Source: JBOFSQ01 sp051651625 (GTDB lineage Bacteria > Planctomycetota > Planctomycetia > Pirellulales > Thermoguttaceae). Taken from it: DNA of 41,065 bases. Of this stretch, positions 40,973 to 41,065 are shown in pieces. The notes under the pieces were generated by a model, which saw nothing but the letters and a program-made list of their open reading frames with translations, did not search any database and was not told the DNA's origin. Where the stretch lies: contig JBOFSQ010000062.1 of NCBI GenBank assembly GCA_051651625.1, forward strand, positions 1 to 41,065. Reading direction: 5' to 3'. The stretch's first letter is position 1. Each line of letters begins with the position of its first letter. Position numbers and translations under genes: made by a program.

Positions 40973-41065
40973 CCTTTTTGGTCTTGTTCTACCGTGCGCG
41001 GCATTGACGCAAGTGTCGTGTTTTCCTGCGTCGCGGTTTTTTCCTTGTCGCTGATGCTATCTGTT
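40930..41065 (-). pseudogene. Integrase C-terminal fragment, inverted copy (runs off the window)
   Basis: Read on the minus strand, 44 codons are open from the edge to TGA at 40930-40932: TDSISDKEKTATQENTTLAS, then MPRTVEQDQKGPHVPTGL. This matches the tail of the remnant at 340-631 with about seven base differences in 110. The last codons (QELSRG) come from the composite repeat. The catalytic part lies outside the window, so it may belong to an intact or a broken integrase. Confidence 0.55.

Overview
The window is most likely chromosomal DNA of a planctomycete (Planctomycetota). The evidence is: a 3,000-residue secreted protein with an N-terminal LESLEERQLLA motif (a variant of the planctomycete LEPR-XLL signal); three DUF1559 proteins with a prepilin-like GFTLVELLVVIAIIGV segment; a DUF1080 protein; an EF-G with the AHIDSGKTT P-loop typical of the spirochaete/planctomycete/mitochondrial EF-G1 group; and a membrane-bound Ser/Thr kinase. 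Base composition is moderate (about half GC by eye). Genus cannot be named from sequence alone. No tRNA, rRNA or CRISPR was recognised.

Layout. 1-660: 3' end of a HAD-type hydrolase, then a tyrosine-integrase C-terminal remnant. 664-2007: uvrC lacking its C-terminal helix-hairpin-helix part. 2428-11481 (minus): the giant repeat protein. 11849-18424 (plus): DUF1080 protein, glutamine synthetase, a small-protein/nucleotidyltransferase pair, a FabH-like ketosynthase and EF-G. 18488-21193: Ser/Thr kinase. 21206-23572 (minus): secreted alpha-galactosidase-like hydrolase between short direct repeats. 23817-31241 (minus): three DUF1559 + small lipoprotein pairs, interrupted by a phosphodiesterase-like gene. 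31490-34187 (minus): rsbW-like anti-sigma kinase, a TPR-like protein and pheA, overlapping end to start, with a divergent STAS gene. 34608-37665 (minus): YoeB/RelB toxin-antitoxin, yjbQ, hisC, a CheY-like receiver and a PHA-system protein. 37912-39471: RNase Y. 39667-40629 (minus): PfkB sugar kinase. The right edge carries a second, inverted copy of the integrase C-terminus.

The most interesting signal is in the DUF1559 cluster. Two of the three DUF1559 genes carry an uninterrupted run of 12 or 13 G on the coding strand between a strong ribosome-binding site/start and the prepilin-like membrane segment. Gain or loss of one G brings a stop codon in every case I traced. The flanks of both runs are conserved although the rest of the leaders differ, and the third paralogue lacks the run and has a short leader. 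This looks like a phase-variable (contingency) surface-protein system, each member paired with its own lipoprotein.

The window is also rich in palindromic repeats: long MITE-like inverted repeats, a 225-bp composite element present twice, GAAGCGTAAGCGAGTG motifs, and a CGTGAACGGTTA motif that supplies start or stop codons to several genes. Starts below were moved from the longest open frame to the codon best supported by a ribosome-binding site, signal peptide or family length.
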